DNA of 64,000 bases, taken from assembly GCA_009823505.1 (NCBI GenBank), contig VZQC01008895.1, forward strand, positions 222,108 to 286,107, given 5' to 3'. Both the position numbers and the translations under genes were made by a program. Below are positions 10,681 to 22,049 of the stretch, one piece after another. Each line of letters begins with the position of its first letter. The first letter of the stretch is position 1. This DNA comes from Rhizomys pruinosus (lineage: Eukaryota; Chordata; Mammalia; Rodentia; Spalacidae). The notes beneath the pieces are model-generated. The model saw nothing but the letters and a program-made list of their open reading frames with translations. It did no database searches and was not told the origin of the DNA.

Positions 10681-11075
10681 GGCTGTGCTGGGCTGGATAG
10701 CTTTAGATATTAACTTGATACACCTGGATAGAGGGAGTCTCAGTTGAGGAATCTCCTCTATTGGATTGGTCTGTGGGACATTTTCTTGATTGTTGAGTGA
10801 TATGAAAGGGCCCAGCTCACTGTAGGCAGTGCCACCCCTGGGCAGGTGGTACTGTATTGTATAAGAAAGCAGGCTGAGCATGGGCCAGGGGACCAAGCCA
10901 GTAAGTAGCATTCCTCCATGGCCTGTGCTTCAGCTCCTGCCTCCAGGTCCCTGCCCTGGGTTCCTGCCTTCTTCCACTGATGAACTGTGCTTGCAAGCCA
11001 AATAAACCCTTTCTTTTCTCCAAGTTGATTTTGGTCAGTGTTTTCATCACAGCAATATAAAAGCAAACTAAGGCA
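10681..11075 (+). mobile_element. ERVL-MaLR solo LTR
   Basis: Recognisable MaLR LTR: 'ggcattttcttga'-like U3 ('ggacattttcttgattgttg'), 'cagtgccacccctgggcagg', 'ccatggcctgtgcttcagct', the polyadenylation segment 'gccaaataaaccctttc', then 'cagcaatataaaagcaaact' at the 3' end. No internal coding region follows, so it is a solo LTR. Two overlapping minus-strand frames in it (95 and 117 codons) are spurious. Confidence 0.75.
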
Positions 11076-11204
11076 GAGACTAGAATACCACTGCTGTCCA
11101 TCAAGGAACACTAGAAATTGCTGGAATTAACCATAAGGTAAGAAGAAGCCAGAATGAACTAGCTAATGGGTTAAATAAATGGAGGACTGTGGGAGTAATT
11201 AAAC

Positions 11205-11270
11205 AGATATATTTCTATTGCTTTAAGCCATGTAATTTATTGCTAACATGTCAGAACAGGTTTGTGACAC
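11205..11270 (+). mobile_element. MLT1-like LTR 3' end fragment
   Basis: 'tctattgctttaagccatg' followed by 'taatttattgctaacatgtc' resembles the end of old MaLR LTRs. Very short and uncertain. Confidence 0.3.
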
Positions 11271-11620
11271 TGTGCCCTGAGTAAGGCTGGCTCAAATAAC
11301 ATTGGAGAATCTGAATATTTAGCATCACTTTAGAAGAAAAAAAAGGAGAGAAACTTGGATATACCAGCATTAGAGATACAAGACCAGTTTATGTCCTACA
11401 TGTCAGGAAAACTATTACCTTGAGGAAGAAAAACACAGTCAATACACAACTTCACAAGGCCTGAGCTCTTAATTAACAATGCACAAATCACACAAAAGTA
11501 CATTCTCTTAGAATTAAAAAAAAAGGAATATATAAATAATCCATGGTGGGCCTATCACCCATCATAACTGCTCCAAGGGGATACTAAGAGAGTTTACCAC
11601 ACTACTGTGCCCAGTCCTTT

Positions 11621-11622
<2 letters not shown>

Positions 11623-11661
<39 letters not shown>
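11623..11661. repeat. (CT)n microsatellite
   Basis: About 19 pure CT units, continuing as imperfect pyrimidine sequence to about 11680. Confidence 0.95.
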
Positions 11662-11665
<4 letters not shown>

Positions 11666-11684
11666 CCTTTTTCTCTCTCTTGTG

Positions 11685-11985
11685 TGCTATATGGACTATG
11701 CTCATGTACATGTGAAGCTAAGTGAACCCATATGTGCTCATGCATCTCCAAAGTAGTGTCTTGTTATGTCATTGTCTGTCCTATTCACTTGAGGAGGGGA
11801 CTCCAGCAGACTTGGAGCTAGGCTAGCAGCTGGCAAACCGCAGTTCTGTCTCTGCTTTTCAAAGAATGGAGGTCCCAGGTATATATGGCCATCCCTGACT
11901 TCTAAGTGGGTGCTTGGGATTCATACTCTGTTCCTTGTGCTTGTGCATCGAGCACTGTTAGCAATTGAGAGCTAAGATTCTTTTG
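11685..11985 (-). mobile_element. B3 SINE (old)
   Basis: Reverse-complement B3 pattern: 'ggagctaggctagcagctgg', then 'cttctaagtgggtgcttggg', then a decayed tRNA-like head. The (CT)n tract lies at its tail side. Confidence 0.6.
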
Positions 11986-11999
11986 TGTCTGCTACAGTA

Positions 12000-12785
12000 G
12001 AACTCAGGCTTTACTAGAAGGCTAGTCTGGCTGCCCCTTCTATGACACCTCCTGACCCACCTACCTGCCCACTCTTCAGACAGGGAGTTCATCAGCTTGC
12101 CCACTACTGCTAGAGCTCTTTACTGTTCCTAGTTCTCACAATGAATGAGCTGCCCACATTACAGCTTTTTAACAATTCTATTCCACCAGGCAGACAGACT
12201 GGAGGCTTAGGAAAATGTGGCACATTTCAGTGAAAAACAAACAACAGGACTCTGTAACAGAATCTGAAAGGAAATGCAGACAAGTTTAATGTGAAAACTT
12301 AGCTCCTTTGTTTTTCTTTGAAACCCCAGAAAGATGAAATGAAATATGTTCCCTCATCTGTCAAGAGAGTTTAAAGATGAAGTTGATCCCGACTTCTAAC
12401 AAAGGAGACAGATTCTGCCTTGCAAAGGATTTGAACACTGGGTTGAGAAAGAAGTTGGGGGTATAGTCTGTACAGGCAGCACCCCTTATGGCAAGAACAC
12501 ATGCCAAGCAGAATGGAAGGTGGGTACCAGACACCCGAAGCAGAGGTCTGCAGATTTCCTGCCTGCAGAACAACTGAAAGGATCTAGAGGATGCTGGGAA
12601 GAAAGCAACAAAGTGTGAGGGATACTGGAAGGAAGCTTCATGGAATGGATGCTGTTGACTGACAACTTATATAACTATTTCAGTAAGGTCTCCAGGTGTC
12701 TAGCTGGATCAGCATGTACCTGTGAAGTAACAGCTGTCTTGATGTACATAAACCACAGGGAGCTCTGTGGAGTTCAGTATCAGAG
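12000..12785. other. Unique sequence, nothing recognised
   Basis: No repeat or gene signal that I can support. Frames of up to 70 codons occur on both strands at chance lengths. Confidence 0.35.
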
Positions 12786-12789
12786 TATT

Positions 12790-13180
12790 TGCCTAGTACG
12801 GATGGTGCCTGTGGTGGTTTGGATGAGTGTCCCCCATAGGCTCTAGGTATTCAGACATTTGTCTCCAGTTGGTGGCACTGTTTTTGGAGGTCTTAGAAGG
12901 TGTAGCCGTGCTGAGGAAGTGCGTTGTTGGGGGGCAGGCTTAGTGAGTTTTAACAAGCTTCGTGGTCTACAGTTGCACTCTCTCTGTTTCCTGTGCTCTT
13001 TGCGAGATGTGACCCTCGGCTTGCTGCTCCAGCCGCCATGCCTCTCCAGCCGCCATGCCTCCCGCCACAATGGACTCTATTTCCCTGGAACCATCAATCG
13101 TAAGTTCAAATAAACTCTTCCTTTTATAAGTTCCTTTGGTCATGGTGCTTTATCACAGCAACAGAAAAGTGACTAATACA
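12790..13180 (+). mobile_element. ORR1-like MaLR solo LTR
   Basis: Starts 'tggtggtttggatgagtgtc', then 'ccagttggtggcactgttt' and 'agccgccatgcctc', then the poly(A) segment 'aataaactcttccttttata', and ends 'cacagcaacagaaaagtgac'. A 17-bp GC-rich unit (ccagccgccatgcctct/c) is doubled at 13029-13062. The 84-codon frame on the plus strand and the 75-codon frame on the minus strand are LTR sequence, not genes. Confidence 0.8.
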
Positions 13181-13184
13181 GTGC

Positions 13185-14050
13185 CTTAGGTTGAAGTCCA
13201 AGGAGAAAAACAAAGGTGAAAGGAACCTTAACCTGTGGAGAGAGGTGTAAAAACTCTCACAAATTCTTGACTGGATTAAAACAAGTTGAAGTCCCTTAGC
13301 TGGAACAACATTCAGTGAGTCTTCAGGCAGCAGATTTCCATTTTAAAAAATAGACTAAAATGGGATCAATTTATGTCTTCTCCCCCAAACCAGGAAATGC
13401 AGAGCAGATTGAAAGTTAAACATCTGGAAATCTGTTCTCATATTTCATCTTGGGGCAGCCGACATGAGGAAGGTTGTTTCTTACCTGATACAAAGTGAAC
13501 AGCATAAGATTTTTCTGGTTCTCAGCTATGGAAAATGCTTAGATGCATGTCTCAGTAAAATGGTACAGTTTCATTTCCTGGGAGGTCTAGAGAGGTTTAA
13601 ATTCAACAGACAAGGTGTCTGTAAGAAGCTTATGTGTGCCTGGAAGGATGAAGTAGTTAAGGAAACTGTCTGAGCAAAAAGGTGAAGAAGAAAAAGACTT
13701 CTGACCTAAAAAAAAGACAAGAAATGAAGGGATGTGCCATTTTAACTTCAGTATGGAATTCAATAATCAATGTGAAGAAAAGAAATGTCATAATGCATAC
13801 AAACATTGCCAGTGACCTTCTTTTGGAAATGAGGTGGCATGTGAGCAGGGACTGAATGAATCTGGCTCCCATGCAGGATCAACAGGTCTCTTTGCTTGCA
13901 GCAGCAGCGACAGCCCCACCCCATGAAGATGATAACCACAAGCACTCATGTTGATAGTCCACTGCAGACCAGACGACACTAACCCAGAAACCATGTTCTC
14001 TCATTTGAACTTGACATCAGTTCACTGTAGTTCATAGCATTCTTATTCTG
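13185..14050. other. Unique sequence, nothing recognised
   Basis: About 860 bp with no recognisable repeat or gene. Frames are at most about 71 codons. Confidence 0.35.
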
Positions 14051-14054
14051 GGAT

Positions 14055-14165
14055 GCAAATGAGAGAACCCAGGAGATGGGAGATTAAGTAATTTGCCAAG
14101 AGCAAAAGCAAATGGGGAAACTGGAACTCAAATCAAGGCCACCTGGGTTCAAGGTCCATGCTTTT
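14055..14165 (-). mobile_element. MIR-like remnant
   Basis: 'attaagtaatttgccaagag', 'ggggaaactggaactcaaat' and 'ggccacctgggttcaaggtc' follow the reverse-complement MIR order. Confidence 0.5.
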
Positions 14166-14265
14166 TGATAATGACCTTAGCATCCTATCCTTCAACACTA
14201 CCTAATGATGCATGTGTAATCATGAGGTTGAAAGAATTGGTGAGCTGGAGATGCTATCCATTTTT

Positions 14266-14516
14266 TTTCAATTTGTTTAATTAATTTTATTTATTTCTGT
14301 ATGTGTATGAATGTACTGTCTGCATGCAGGTCTGTGCACCCGTATCTTGCAATGCCGCGGAGGTCAGAAGAGGATGTCAGATTCCCCTGGAACTGGAGTT
14401 CTCCTGGAATTGGAGTTTCAGACGGTACTCGGCCGCCATGTGGGTGCTGGGGATCGAACCCAGGTCCTCTGCAAGAGTGGTCGGCGCTCCTAACCGCTAG
14501 GCCATCTCTCCAGCCT
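14266..14516 (-). mobile_element. B2 SINE with 17-bp internal duplication
   Basis: Reverse-complement B2 ending 'ggccatctctccagcc'. It contains the doubled unit (14383-14399 and 14400-14416). The flanking duplication starts 'gatgctatccattttt' (14250) and 'gatgctatctattttt' (14517). Three overlapping plus-strand frames here are B2 antisense artefacts. Confidence 0.95.
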
Positions 14517-14532
14517 GATGCTATCTATTTTT

Positions 14533-14640
14533 AAATTGTTCTTTTATTGAATTGTTGTGTATTTCATAGGGAATATCCCAATCATTCCTGCAAGCCCTTC
14601 CCCCATTGGCACCCTCCCATGCCCCCCCCCACTGGAAATC
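14533..14640 (-). mobile_element. Possible LINE-1 3' UTR fragment
   Basis: 'ttttattgaattgttgtgta' and a C-rich 'cccttcccccattgg' stretch resemble reversed L1 3' UTR. Short and unproven. Confidence 0.35.
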
Positions 14641-14644
14641 ATAC

Positions 14645-15215
14645 ATTCTGTCATCTGTGTCAAGGCCTATAAAGTCCAACTATAACAACTGAAATTCCCA
14701 AACCTGAACACTAGTTTTGAAAGATACCTAATTTTCATTTTCAGTTGATACGATTTAATTTCTTGGGCTCTTAATTCTGTTAGAATGTCCTTAGTAAGAG
14801 ACAAAACTTGGCCAAAGCTGTCCTCATGCAGACTGGAAAGCTGGATCAATCGGAAGGCCATTAGGAGCAGGAAGCAGGGGAAGTGGCCCAGCTCAGAGCC
14901 ACTGTCGAGGGAGCGAGGGAGCTTTCTCTGCTGTATATCAGATGTCTTCTGCATCAGCCGCTTCCTCAGACATGTTAGTCTACAGTCCATTTCCCCTCAT
15001 CCACCTGACAGTTCCTACTCTGCGGATTTATCTTGATGCTTTTTAAAGTTTTATGTCCCTAGAGGCTCTGATCTCTACCTGCCTGCTCTGGACTTGGGGC
15101 TGTTTCCTGACGGTTGATGATTACCATGTGATGAAATACCAAGTCGCCAAGCTGTGTAGCTCAACAAACTCCACATCACACCCAACATGCATAGGAAAGG
15201 TAATTATGTATGTGT
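14645..15215. other. Unique sequence, nothing recognised
   Basis: Overlapping opposite-strand frames (14667-14990, 107 codons, minus; 14785-15036, 83 codons, plus) have no recognisable domains. The 107-codon minus frame is unremarkable for a window this size. Confidence 0.3.
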
Positions 15216-15217
15216 GA

Positions 15218-15434
15218 TTTTTGAGACAGGGTTTATCACTACCTGAAACATACCAGACAGCTAGGCTAGCTCCTCTGGAAGCTCTAGAGATGGGTCTGCT
15301 TCTGCTGCTCCAGGGCCCAGATGATAAATACAAGGCACCATGCCCAGCTTTATTGTCCCCTGGTCTGGGGATCAAACTCAGGTCCTTATGCTTGCAAGGG
15401 AAGTATGTAATCTACTGAGCTACTCCTCAGCCCG
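15218..15434 (-). mobile_element. B4 SINE (B1-like body plus ID-like head)
   Basis: 'gagacagggtttatcactac' (B1 tail side), a decayed body, then 'ggggatcaaactcaggtcct' and 'tgagctactcctcagccc' (ID-like head, reversed). Confidence 0.65.
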
Positions 15435-15440
15435 GGAATG

Positions 15441-15505
15441 TTTTCTTTCTTTTTCTCTCTCTTTCTCTCTCTTTTTTCTTTTCTTTTCTTCTTTCATTTT
15501 TATTT
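15441..15505. repeat. Pyrimidine-rich (TTTC)n tract
   Basis: 65 bp of T and C only, next to the B4 head. Confidence 0.8.
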
Positions 15506-15509
15506 AGGT

Positions 15510-16005
15510 CTGAGTTCATCCACCTCCCGAACTTTGTGTGCTTCCACAATTCAAGAAAGAGTACAACCTGAGGACTAAGGACTAAATCTAGGCAGAGCAG
15601 TGAATGCATACATATGTATATTCCAAGAAATACAATCATTAACTTTATATGAAGAAGAGTTATACTATATATAAGTGTTTTGAATCCCTTGTAAAGGTAA
15701 CATGAGAGACAAGTACAAAAGAGGATCCAGCACTGTTTCCTACTCAAGACAAAGGTTTAAAGCTAGCCTCGGGCCTTAGAATGAGGCCGACCTGGTTTGG
15801 AGTGTGGGTTGCCTTCATCAGGTTGGAGGCCCTGTGGTGATTTCCTGCCCTCTTCCTTCAGGGTTTCTACTGTGGAACAGACTAGTTAGCTTATCCCCTG
15901 GTGCAATTATTGAATGAAGCCACATGTAAAAAGCATTTCACATGATCCAGAGAACAGCGTAGTTTCTCAATGAGAGAAGTGAACGCCACACAAGGAACAA
16001 TAGGG
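15510..16005. other. Unique sequence, nothing recognised
   Basis: No gene, RNA or repeat that I can support. Confidence 0.35.
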
Positions 16006-16009
16006 TCTG

Positions 16010-16210
16010 GAGAGATGGTCCAGAGGTTAAAAGCCCTTGCCGCACTTGCAAAGGACCCCAGTTCAGTTCCCAACACCCACATAATGGGCTCACGACTGCT
16101 TTTAATTCCAGTTCCAGGGGATCCAGCACCTTCTTCTGGCCTCTGTGGGTGCTGCATATACACAGTATACATACATACTCAGGTACACACACATACACAC
16201 ATAAAACCAA
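16010..16210 (+). mobile_element. B2 SINE (older copy)
   Basis: 'gggtctggagagatggtcc' head, 'ccccagttcagttcccaaca' B-box region, 'ttccagttccagggg' without duplication, and a CA-rich tail. More diverged than the copies at 7134 or 63430. Confidence 0.85.
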
Positions 16211-16214
16211 TCAA

Positions 16215-17290
16215 CTGGTCTCTCTGTTAAGGCAAGTAGCATCTGGATAAATACAGCGTCAGAAGTCTAATGCACCACCAGCAGCTGCACAGCTGCAAAA
16301 AGAAAGCAAGTCACAAATGTTGAGCATAGTTTAAGCAATAGTTAATCCCCAAACACAAATATTATGTTAAGAACTACACATATTTGTATATTTTAAATAT
16401 ACTTTGCTTTTAGCTATGAATATCAAATAGCATCTCACCTTGAAGTAAAGACTGGCATAACTAATTAAGATGTTTTCCATGTATTTGTTTTTTGAAGGTA
16501 CCAATTCCAGAGACTCCATTAATTTGTTTCCCTTCATAATCTATTTAAGCATGCAAAACAGGAATGGACTTCTCTGAGACCCTAATAGCATGAGATATAA
16601 GATAAAGCCACTTGCTTTCAAATTAAAACAAAACCTATGTGTCTATCTCTGTTCCTAATATAGTTACTAATGGAGCCCTAAAGATTTGATCTTCCACTTA
16701 AAAAACATCAAAACATCTTTAATATGCAAATCAAGGAAGGAGTCTATGGGGACATCTAGAGAAGGTTTTATTCCCTCTATAACACTTAATTGGAAAATCT
16801 CAGGGGGTAGGCACAGATCACTACTTTAAAAATAATTCAACTTTGAACAAAAATCCACCAGTTTATTCTTAACATTTCAAAATAAACTTTAGAGATAATA
16901 TAGGCTCAATTTCAGTAATATAGGCTCAATTTCAGTTCAAAAGCTGCTTAGTCCTAATCTATGTCAATCTCTTGACTTAGAATGGGGATTGGTTTAAGTC
17001 AGGAAGTCACCTGAAATCTGGGCGACATGCCTTCATGCATCAACTACTGCAGGAGGTGGATCTCAGTTCTTACTTATTTCCCTGGGCCAACAGACTTCCA
17101 ATGAAACATTCCTGCCAACCCCCTCCCAGATGAGTCAGCTCAAAGGATCAGGAGAAAAGCATTTCAAAATAAATACCATAAGACTTTTGAAAGATGAACG
17201 TGGGTGAGGAGGGCAATTATATTCTCTCCAGCAAGGAGATAAACTCTTGACACCTTCTTCACATTCCATGTTGTATCCAGACACACGCCT
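16215..17290. other. Unique AT-rich sequence
   Basis: No recognisable gene or interspersed repeat over more than 1 kb, apart from the 20-bp duplication at 16896-16935. Confidence 0.35.
16896..16935. repeat. Perfect 20-bp tandem duplication
   Basis: The unit 'taatataggctcaatttcag' occurs twice head to tail with no mismatch, indicating a recent local duplication. Confidence 0.95.
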
Positions 17291-17296
17291 TTCTTT

Positions 17297-17900
17297 GTTC
17301 ATTCAAAGAATATCTCCTTGGCTTTGATCATGAAACAATGCTAGGTGCTGGGAACACGGTGATGAACCAGTTTAACGGCGACTCCTACAGAGCTTAGATG
17401 TTATTATGGAAGGCAGAGAGCAGACAATGAATTGTGCAAAATTGTAACTTATAAGATCAGATGACCCAGGTGGTACAGGCCTGTAATCTCAACATTCAGG
17501 AGGTTGAGGCAGGAGGATGCTGATTTCAAGGACAGCTTGACGTACAAAGCCAGATCATCCAAACAAACACAAAGTAGTGAGGCTTTCTGTGGAGAAAAAT
17601 AATGGAGTCCTGTGATAAGAAATAAAAGCAGCCAAGAAGACAGAAGTTGTTTTCATAGAGGAAATGACATTTAAAGCTAAGTGATGGGATAAGTGGGATT
17701 TGGCTCAGTGGAAAGGGATTTGGAGTAGAGGAAACCTACATGAGAAGAAATTGGAGGGATCAGGAGAGCAATGGCCCAGGAGAGTGTCATCTCTTCATGA
17801 TGAGAGTGCTTGATAGAAACATCTCTCAGAGATTCCCAACCATAGAAGACACTTCGGAGTTTAAAGAGCAACAGGGATGATTTTAAACAGAGCAGTTATA
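17297..17900 (+). mobile_element. L2 LINE 3' fragment, split by a B1-like SINE
   Basis: L2 3' landmarks: 'caatgctaggtgctgggaac', 'ttatggaaggcagagagcag', and after the SINE 'gaaatgacatttaaagctaa' and 'ggagcaatggccc'-like sequence near 17770. Ancient and non-coding. Confidence 0.6.
17461..17577 (+). mobile_element. Old B1-like SINE inside L2
   Basis: 'caggtggtacaggcctgtaa', 'aggaggttgaggcaggagga' and 'gatttcaaggacagcttg' follow B1 order. It interrupts the L2 fragment. Confidence 0.6.
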
Positions 17901-18094
17901 GGAACAAATAAACAGAAAATAGAAACCTAACAGAAGGGCAAGCAAGTGGGCATCTAATCCACCCCCTCAGGAAATCCTAGCATGGAGATGCTCCTCTTGC
18001 CCCTAGTCTAAGGATGGATTTATTATGCTTTAGTTTGCTTTAATATTAAGGGTTGCTGCCCTTGAGCTCCTCAAACAGAATCAGCCAAAACACT

Positions 18095-18337
18095 TATTTT
18101 TTAATATTTTATTTTTAAATTAATTAATTTTTATCTTATGAATATGAGTGTTTTGTCTGCATGTGTGTAAGTACACTTGAGGTCATGCAATATCCATGGA
18201 GACCAGAAGAGGGCATCAGATCCCCTGGAACTGGAGTTAGTTGTTAGACACCACCGTGTGGTTCCTGGGAGCTGAACCCAGGTCCTCTGGAAGGGCAGGC
18301 AGTGCTCTAAACCACTGAGCCATCTCTCTAGCCCCAA
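18095..18337 (-). mobile_element. B2 SINE
   Basis: Reverse-complement B2: 'gtgttttgtctgcatgtgtg', 'agaagagggcatcagatccc' and 'actgagccatctctctagcc'. This is the classic, older B2 form without internal duplication. Flanks read 'ccaaaacactt' and 'ccaaagcactt', a decayed target-site duplication. Confidence 0.9.
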
Positions 18338-18339
18338 AG

Positions 18340-19450
18340 CACTTTCCTAAGCAGCACTCAGAATAATTAGATTACAGACCAAAATAGTGTATGCCTAGCA
18401 AGTACATGGAAGGGTAGACAGTGAAGGGGCACAGGGAAGCACGGAATATTCACAGTAGGCTATATCCAAAGGAAAGAAAATCAAGCATACATGAACACAT
18501 AAGGAGGTCAGCCAGGGCCTGGGAGTCAGGATATCATTTCAAAAATCAGGGAAAAGGAGCATCCTAGAGAACCTGTGGTCCTTAGAACACAGTCTCAGGC
18601 ATTCTCATGGGCTTCATTTTATGATTCTGAATATTTGAAGTCCAAGAACAAAGGATAAGGAGGGATGATGTCTCCTAAGAATCCCTTCCTTGGCTGTTCT
18701 TCACTTGGTGCATTGGTCCTAATTTCTTTTTCTTACAGGGATGCAATTCATATAAGTATTTTCTCAAATCACCTTACTTTCACTAAAACACCTCTTTGGA
18801 GGCCCTGTTACCAAAAATAGCCATGTTCTGAGGTACTAAGGTAAGAACTTCAACATGTGAATTTGAAGGCATTGTATGACACTATTCCTGGGGAGACCTA
18901 AACGAACATCTAATCACCCAGATAAGGAAAGAACAGATCGAATGGAATGAAGGATACGTGATAGAATATGTGAATAGCAGAAGAGCCATGAGCTTCATTA
19001 AGGAGGCCATAGAGTCATAAATCCCTTGAAATGGCTAACTGGACCTAAATTGGCAGTCTGGCCTTGCTAAAGTCTTATCAACCGGTCACTCCCAGGACTG
19101 AGGCAGTCTGTTTATGGAGCCACCTGTCTCACAGCCGTGAGACACTGCCCTGCTCAGCCTGAGAAATCAAAATGCGGCTTTCAAATTATCCAAGGGCACC
19201 AGGCCTTGACATCTGATGCATTTCAGCTGGGCTCAGGGAATAAAATCTTCCACCTCTATTCATAGGTGGCAGATGCTCCACATGCAGGTAATGAGTGTCT
19301 GTCCTGTACCACTGTATACTCACTCTAATAAGTATACATTCTTTGCCTGTTGCAGGTCTGCCTCTGGTTCTTATTTCTTAATTTTAACCACTTTCCTTTT
19401 CCCTTTCCCCAAATCTCACAATACCACCAAAGTCCAACTTGCTGAACCAA
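18340..19450. other. Unique sequence, nothing recognised
   Basis: About 1.1 kb without a recognisable element. The part at 19090-19220 is less AT-rich and keeps no repeat signature. Confidence 0.35.
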
Positions 19451-19454
19451 AGAG

Positions 19455-19730
19455 TGAATAACTGGTGTTATTTATAAGAATATGGGTGAGGGGTTAATGA
19501 CAGGAGCAGTAGCTACTCAAAACAGCTGCCTCACCAAAGCCCACCCCAGCAATGGGTGACAGCTCATGAAAGCAGGGACTCTGGAGCTCAGGGCACAGCC
19601 TGTAAGCAGGTCAACAGGTTTTCAAGCAGCTCAATTGGTCTGAGCCACTTGTAGACAGCATAACAGGTCTGTACTTCTTTCAAGCAGCTCAGCAGGTCGA
19701 AGAACACCTCTCACCAGGCTTTATGGTTTA
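19455..19730 (-). mobile_element. LTR-like repeat, family not assigned
   Basis: The plus strand reads 'ataagaatatgggtgagggg', the reverse complement of 'cccctcactcatattcctct' at about 33442 with two mismatches. Both copies adjoin a segment containing 'gggtgacagctca' or 'gggtgatgcaaatg'. The opposite copy has AATAAA after this block, so this is probably the 3' part of an ERV LTR. Confidence 0.4.
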
Positions 19731-20294
19731 TATATGCTCACCTAATGAACCTGGTCAATTTCAGGGACTTCCTAATTCTATTCAGTTGTTAACTTCCTCA
19801 ACTCTTTCTTGTTGGGTGGAATGTTTCATTTCCTTTAAAGCCTCCTGCTGTTTCCCTCCCTTTAGAACAGCCAGATGTTTTCCTCTTTTTAGGTATTGTT
19901 ATCTCCCTCAAGACATCCTTTTTTTTTTTTTCCAAGCTTCCTTCCAAGATGGAAGGTTTTTATCTCAGAGGGAATTGTTACGCAACAGAGGGCACAAAAA
20001 TCCAGGCCGAGAACCGGCTTGTTTCCGTTCATATTTCTTTTGAGACTTAGACCCTACAGCCAAACCATTTTGTCCACCCCTTTGGATTCTAGGTCTCAAC
20101 AGGAGGTGGAACTATCTCCATGTGACTCTAGGCTCCTCGGTAGTATGTATTTTAGAGGATCCACCTCTAAAGGCTGTGTGGGGTGCTCCCCTAGCAATGT
20201 TAATCTCCAGTGGCCTTTCTGGGTCAGCCATGAGAGTGTGGACTCTACCTCCTCCTGCCATCCTATATTTAACTATTTTCTTAATGCAAATAAA

Positions 20295-21065
20295 TTAGTT
20301 GTTCCTGCTTATTTTCCTTATTCATAATCACCCATTCCTCATCTTACATTATTTTACCTTTAAAAGAAATGGCTGGTCAAAAATAACAGATTTACCGTAC
20401 AGAAAAAATAATACTTAGCTCAAGCAAATTAGATTTTCAGTAATGACTTTTAGAGAAGATAAGTATTTGGAAATTTGATTGCTAATTAACAAGGAAACTG
20501 TTTAAATGGGGAAAATTAACAACTTAAAATCGAGAGGAAGGACTAGAGATCACCATTCAGACACAAAGGTTTTCTCAACCATATGAGAACAAAATATGTT
20601 TATGCTAATTCTAATTTATCAGTGAAACATAAACCACTTTTTTTCTAACTAAAAATAATATTCTAATGATTTATTGACACAATTTCAAAAGTTAGCCACT
20701 CCCCATGAAACAAATTAGTCTATCTTTTCACTAAAACAGTGACAATTTTTTCCCATTAATTCAGTTGTGGTTTGGTTGATCACTGTGTTTTAATTTTAAA
20801 ATGATTTGTTTCAGCTGCTGTTTCAGAACTAAATGTAGAACATGGGAGAATATCATGGCCTTTCCTAGTTGAACATCCTAGGACACATGACCAGTGTGCA
20901 GGGACATGAGGAAGGACATGGTGTCAAACATCAACAAATGCAAGACACCATAATTTGCTGGACAAAGTTCTTTCCTATTTCACTCTCTCTGCATGGCTTC
21001 TAAATGATAGGTGACAGGCAGGTGTTAGGGTCCAGCTGAAAAGAACCAGCTCCAGTTTTCCTGGG
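20295..21065. other. Unique AT-rich sequence
   Basis: No repeat or gene recognised. The 143-codon frame upstream (19896-20327) has no domains and starts in a T-rich run. Confidence 0.3.
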
Positions 21066-21069
21066 AATT

Positions 21070-21195
21070 AGACTAGGCATCATCATCTTAATCCAGTGGG
21101 ACGCAAAATACTGTTCCTGGAGCAACAGCAGAATCACCAGGAAACCTCTTAAAATACAAAGCCTTCGGCACTCTCCTAGATGTTCCAGAAAAGGA
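21070..21195 (+). mobile_element. MER5-like hAT DNA transposon remnant
   Basis: 'agcagaatcaccaggaaacc' followed by 'tcttaaaatacaaagcc' resembles the central part of the non-autonomous MER5 elements. Old, with no coding capacity. Confidence 0.4.
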
Positions 21196-21504
21196 GCTTT
21201 CTGAATATGAGAGACAGCAGACTGTATTCTCAAGTCTTCAAGTAGATTTTAATTTTTGCTCAAGTGTCAGAACCCCACGCCTAGTTGAAAATGAGAACTC
21301 AAGTCTAATGTTCCTCAGAGGTGCATGTAGGCTTCAAAAGAGGAGGATGACAGTGAGATATAGAAAGAGAAAGAAAAGGAAGTGGAAAGCGACAGGTAGG
21401 ACATGGACTCAGGACAGCAACCAGGGTGGGCACATTGTAAAGTTTCTGTGCTAACATCAACAGGAATATTTTGCTTTTGGTTTCATATGACATAGGTCCA
21501 TATG

Positions 21505-21950
21505 TGGCTTTTTAATCAGTTACTTTTCTTATTCCTGTGGCCAAATACTTAACACAAAGCAACTTATTCTGCTTGTTTCTGCTCAGGGTATGAAGGGATG
21601 CAGTCTATCACAGTGGGGAAGGCATGAGTGTGGAATGGCTGCTGGCTGTAGGAGAATCACTGAAGGCTGCTTGTTGCAGCTCAGTGGATCAGGAATAAGA
21701 GAAAGGTGCCTGCTGGTATTCAGCTGACTTTCTCCCTCATCTCCTTTTTATTTAGCCTGGGACCTCAAGCCTGTGAAATGCTGATGCTTACATTAAGGGC
21801 AGGACCTTCCCCTTAAGGGCAGGACCTTCCCCTTAGTTCATCCTCTCTGGAAAGCCTTTATAGATAAACCCAATATGGGCCTCATTCCTAGCCTAGGTAT
21901 TTCTTAATCCAATCAACTGGACTCTAAAATCAAACCACCACAGCTTTATT
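21505..21950 (-). mobile_element. MaLR (MT-like) solo LTR
   Basis: Reverse-complement order typical of MT-class LTRs: 'tattcctgtggccaaatact', 'ctgactttctccctcatctc' and 'cctctctggaaagcc', ending 'ctaaaatcaaaccaccaca'. A 20-bp unit is perfectly doubled inside it (21793-21832). Confidence 0.65.
21793..21832. repeat. Perfect 20-bp tandem duplication in LTR
   Basis: 'ttaagggcaggaccttcccc' occurs twice head to tail without mismatch within the MaLR LTR. Confidence 0.95.
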
Positions 21951-22049
21951 TGTTAAAATTGTCTTCTGTTAATTAAAAATCATATCCCAAACTATAATTC
22001 CAGGCAGGTTTCCTCTCACCCAATCATTTCCCACAGATCCAAGGGCAAG

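Noticed and set aside
12859..13113. 84-codon plus-strand frame with a methionine-rich start
   Set aside because: It lies entirely in the ORR1-like LTR, and the opposite strand is open as well.
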